From NCBI GenBank assembly GCA_003290165.1, contig QNQO01000513.1:496001-560000 (forward strand): a stretch of DNA of 64,000 bases, read 5' to 3'. The DNA comes from Berberis thunbergii. Taxonomy: Eukaryota; Streptophyta; Magnoliopsida; Ranunculales; Berberidaceae. Position numbers and translations under genes: made by a program. The first letter of the stretch is position 1. Each line of letters starts with the position of its first letter. The notes below the pieces were generated by a model that was not told the origin of the DNA, ran no database searches, and worked only from the letters and a program-made list of their open reading frames with translations. Below are positions 61,001 to 64,000 of this stretch, piece by piece.

Positions 61001-62411
61001 CTATCCGCTCTATCACGGCTTCATGTGAACATTTGATTTTCATGTACAAGCAACAAAAATAGATCATTGCCAAGAAAACGATCCTTAGCAAACAAATGAA
61101 TGTGAATAGAAACATCACTTAAAGCTAAATCTCAATTACTTCTGCACAAATCCATGTTCAGGATCTGTCTGTTTGGAGATGATTCTTTTAATAATAAATA
61201 TATATATATCCAAACAAAAGGAATCTGAAACTTTGAATTATCTTCAAAAACTAACACTAAAAATAAAATGCTAACCAAGAATTCCAAGTAAGAAAATAGG
61301 AGCATTATGGGATAATGGGTAAACTCTGAGCCACATTTGTTGCTTACTTATGACAGGCAAGTCCATTTCAAGTCCCACGAGCTCAAGAAGCTTAAACCCA
61401 TCCATGTCTGGCATGTGAACATCACTAATAATAAGGTCATATTTGTTTCTGTTCTCTCTTAGCATCCTCAATGCAGTAACTGCTTGAGTTGTTGTGGTAA
61501 CTGCAAAAATGGAAAACAGATTGAGAAAGACTGAAGCGTGAAAACATATTTGAATCAATGCAGACCAATCATGTTCTAAGCCAGTTTACAAGGACTGACG
61601 GATAATAAAAACCATGATCATAATTCTCTAAAACCCAACTCAGCATCAAATTGTAACCATTCAATAAATTTTTACAAAACCAAAGGTATGTAAGTTTCAA
61701 TTACAATTAGAAAACTGGACGATTATTCTTCAATCAAGAAAATAAATATTAAGCAAATAGAAACTGTTCCAGAATAGAAAACCAAAAAAATCCACAAAAT
61801 AAAGGAAAATGTTTATATGAGTTTTAAAAATAGTAAAAATGAAAACCTCATTTGGAGAACTTCTATTGCAAAATAAACAATAATAAATAAATAAATATCA
61901 GATTTCAACAACCTGCTCTCCCACAAAGAGAGTTTAGTAACAAATGGTGATTAACGTAAAATCTCCTTCTGAAAGATTTTCTGATTTCAAACTGAAAAGT
62001 ATATAATCCAACAAACCAAATAAAATCAAACAACAACCCATATTTCAAAAATCAATGAAAAAAAAATCTCAACTACCCCATATACCACCATCAAACATGT
62101 GAGTTGAGATTGGGTTGAACACAGAATCCCAGATGCAGGATTCGCTGAATTCACTCATACACAAACAAAATCCAGCAAAATGAACAGAAGTATAAACACC
62201 CCATTTTGCAGAAAACAAAGACGAATGCAACCAAGTAAGTCACAAAAAAACTCTCACCGTGATATTGGCATCGACGAAGCAAAGCCTCCAACATACGCAA
62301 GCAACTTCGATCATCATCCACAGCCAAAACTCTCATCCCCACTGGGAATTGATCCTCTTTCGGTTCATTTTCACCATTACTACCACCCCTTCTTCTCTCC
62401 TCTATTGTCAT
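49031..62411 (-). CDS. Type-B (ARR-B) response regulator transcription factor
   Basis: A nuclear cytokinin-signalling factor: His-to-Asp phosphorelay to the receiver domain releases the GARP domain to activate target genes. Exons: 62411-62258, 61500-61348, 60830-60453, 60366-60290, 60212-58923, 49102-49031, all in consistent phase (707 residues). The receiver has the acidic pair in [18 protein letters not shown], the phosphoacceptor Asp in [14 protein letters not shown] and the Lys in [18 protein letters not shown]. An acidic linker and KRK nuclear signal lead to the GARP/Myb domain, [20 protein letters not shown] to [21 protein letters not shown] Gln/Asn/Ser-rich activation region follows in exon 5. 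The last exon encodes [20 protein letters not shown] and TCI before TGA. I chose the start [10 protein letters not shown]; an in-frame ATG exists 29 codons upstream. The distant last exon is inferred. Confidence 0.85.
49792..50640 (-). pseudogene. LINE remnant (C-terminal part of ORF2)
   Basis: Minus-strand frames contain [16 protein letters not shown] and [16 protein letters not shown], the pattern of the end of plant L1-type ORF2 (WxxWKERNxRIFEG). Frames are interrupted, and neither the endonuclease nor the polymerase is present. It lies in the last intron of the response regulator. Confidence 0.65.
50641..52460. other. Intron interior, no feature recognised
   Basis: A-runs at about 51174-51203 and a stretch rich in GGTACGGGTA/TACGGATA words at about 52090-52190 suggest old repeats. 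No coding exon was found. Confidence 0.35.
52461..52778. mobile_element. hAT MITE with perfect 8-bp target duplication
   Basis: The element at 52469-52770 (302 bp) starts TAGGGCAAAAAATG and ends with its exact 14-bp inverse, CATTTTTTGCCCTA. It is flanked by TCCAATAC on both sides (52461-52468, 52771-52778). GGGTTTGGGTCGGATATGGG-type sub-terminal repeats lie inside. No coding capacity. Confidence 0.9.
53758..54078. repeat. AACCGAACC-rich repeat, probable MITE
   Basis: The left side has CAAACCAAACCAAATTGGTC and GGTTTCGGTTCGGTTT, and the right side has GATTCGGTTTGGTTTGG and GGTTTCAGGTTGAAACAAACC. This composition is typical of plant hAT MITEs. Ends and target duplication are not clear. Confidence 0.5.
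54079..55660. other. Intron interior, no feature recognised
   Basis: An A-run at 54288-54303 and otherwise A/T-rich sequence. No exon or intact repeat was found. Confidence 0.35.
55664..57530 (-). pseudogene. 5'-truncated LINE (L1-type) with degraded reverse transcriptase
   Basis: Read on the minus strand from 57530: [20 protein letters not shown] (the typical pre-RT motif of plant L1 elements), then [20 protein letters not shown] near 56540-56480. The catalytic box is then degraded from FADDT to FAADT and preceded by a stop (about 56400). The zinc-finger end ([16 protein letters not shown]) comes last. A 20-T tract at 55670-55690 is its poly(A) tail. It is broken by many stops. Confidence 0.8.
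58111..58282 (-). mobile_element. tRNA-derived SINE with target duplication
   Basis: The element lies at about 58123-58270, in minus orientation. It has the A box GACAGCTCAACGGTTAGAGC, the B box GGTTCAAACCC, then AAAACCCTGCTTGCCTTTCA and a poly(A) tail. It is flanked by AGTTCCAATATT (58111-58122) and AGTTCCAGTATT (58271-58282), a 12-bp target duplication with one difference. It lies in the last intron of the response regulator. Confidence 0.8.
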
Positions 62412-64000
62412 CCTTCCAGTACTCAAAAATCTTACACCCCAACAAACAAAATCCTTTAAAAGATACTGACTTTTGCAGAGACCAAATTTTGCTTTCACTT
62501 CTCAATCTCTGAAGTAGAAATTAAACACCCTTTGATGGATTTGATTCCTCTCTACAGAGGGAGCTGTGGGGAGGGAGTGTTTCTGCTTAAAAGCTATGAG
62601 AAATTAAGATTTTGAGAGCATAAAAAGTAAGTTTTCATGGTCAAGCAATAAGATTGAGGACTCTGGTCTAATACAGCCTTACAATTTACAAACAAGCAAT
62701 AAACACCAATAGATGACTTGACTTCTATGGCATTTTCAAACCTTCTCAAATTGAATTAGGTTCCTTTGGGGTGTTATTTTGACCCTATTCCCATTATCAA
62801 TCATATGGCCCCACCAAGCTTTTGATTTTGATCAATGGCCATTAATTGGTAGGCCACCACATGCTTGATTGTCATAGTCAACAAATTTATACTTATGACC
62901 ATGGAAAAGAAATAATAATCTATATGAGTTGCTTGAATCATTTATGGTGGTGATAATATACTGGTAGAGTATTTTGATTGGTTACCTAGTCTGGTTGGTG
63001 ATATACTAACTTTCCTAGTCTATGATAGAGCAAACACTACAAGTTTCTTGTATTCTACATTTTTCTATACTAGAATTGACATGCTTTTATTATAGGTTGT
63101 TTTGGGACAAACTCCATTTACGAAAACGAAAAAGAAAAAAGAAAAAAAAAAATATACCATTAGGAAAGGTTGATACCTTTGGGGACACAAATTTCATCAA
63201 AACTCTTGACTTATAAATTAAAAGTTAGTTTGTCTATGATGCCATGGAAAACATGCAAACAAAAGGAAGAAAAGGTATTCGGTAGTAAACAAAGGTTTAA
63301 GTTCTCGTTAAAAGTTTTTGAGGTCCTAATTATGTATTAAAAGTTTATGATGTTGTAATACAAAGAAAATTGTTTATCGTAAGTGAAACAAATATAATAA
63401 AAAGATGTGTCATGAAATTTTGTTAGATTGATAATCAATCATAGATCGCATCATTTAGGATTATATTATCTTTAATATTGAACCGTAAGTTTCAGATATC
63501 TAGGATTTAACTATATCTACTGAATTGTTTATTTCAGACGATTACATTTATATTGACTTTATTGAATTGTGATCATGCCTCAGAGGTTACAGTTTAGCAA
63601 ATTGTGTATTCTGGATGTTCGAAACTAAACAAATAATGTGTCCCTTTTGAGCTTATAAGATTATATTATGTTTTATTAGATCATATATTTCAGACTTCCA
63701 AGATTATACTATCTTTATCAAACATAAATTTTGAGTCTCTAAGATTAGTTGTGCCAAATTATATTATCTGTATTAGTTTGTGTCCTTTCAAGTGTCTAGG
63801 ATTATACCATATAATGAAGAGTGTATTTCGGGCATCCTAACTGTGTATTCCATATGTCCCAAATTATACTATCCATACTAATTTTTCTTTTTCGAGTGTC
63901 CTATGTCCAAACCATGTATTTCAAGTGTCGCCAACAATATTATCTATATTAGTCCGGATATTTTTTTTTTCAAATATCTAGGATTAACCTACATCATAAT
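62412..64000 (-). other. 5' flank of the response-regulator gene
   Basis: Presumed 5' UTR and promoter for the minus-strand gene. The UTR probably lies within the first 200-250 bp (C/T-rich on that strand near 62550-62575). Beyond 63200 the sequence is A/T-rich, with repeated AGGATTATA/GATTATATTATC words at about 63457, 63659, 63706 and 63810, perhaps an old repeat. No other gene is visible. Confidence 0.4.

Noticed and set aside
1..64000. CRISPR arrays, operons, prophage or other bacterial systems
   Set aside because: The window is plant nuclear DNA with introns; repeats here are transposon ends and satellites.

Overview
This is nuclear DNA from a flowering plant, almost certainly a eudicot. 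The genes have GT-AG introns and are recognisable plant families: a FIP1-type polyadenylation factor, a SHV3-like GDPDL, a temperature-induced lipocalin and a type-B response regulator. They lie in A/T-rich DNA full of plant transposons (CACTA, hAT MITEs, Ty1/copia, LINE, tRNA-derived SINEs). I cannot name the species.

Layout. 1-6670 is the right part of a CACTA element whose left end lies outside the window. It carries short intron-containing pieces of at least five unrelated genes, all on the minus strand: DCD protein, P5CS, CUL1, a STY/Raf-like kinase, one unplaced exon and MOR1. Several pieces are visibly broken. 7917-22662 (+) is a FIP1[V]/FIPS5-like gene in nine exons; exon 1 has a broken frame, and the introns hold a hAT MITE and a 181-bp tandem duplication. 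23830 to about 28970 is a decayed Ty1/copia element without a visible 5' LTR. 29189-29875 is a hAT-type element with a perfect 8-bp target duplication. 30725-35642 is a second, complete non-autonomous CACTA element built from TTAGCGACGGC/TTAGCTACGGT repeats around a 1.8-kb GATCTTCTTT satellite. It also contains a SINE and two tRNA-Glu-like relics.

37415-40979 (-) is a GDPDL cell-wall gene in nine exons, whose GPI tail is out of frame after a 7-A tract. 43061-43993 (-) is an intact two-exon TIL lipocalin. 49031-62411 (-) is a type-B response regulator. I place its last exon 9.8 kb downstream of the rest, across an intron holding LINE, SINE and hAT insertions.

The four host genes are not a pathway or cluster. 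They act in mRNA 3'-end processing, cell-wall/GPI biology, membrane stress protection and cytokinin signalling. The main biological interest is the multi-gene capture by the CACTA element, the unusual second CACTA, and the TE-swollen last intron of the response regulator. Exon limits come from reading splice sites and family conservation by eye; no transcript data were available.
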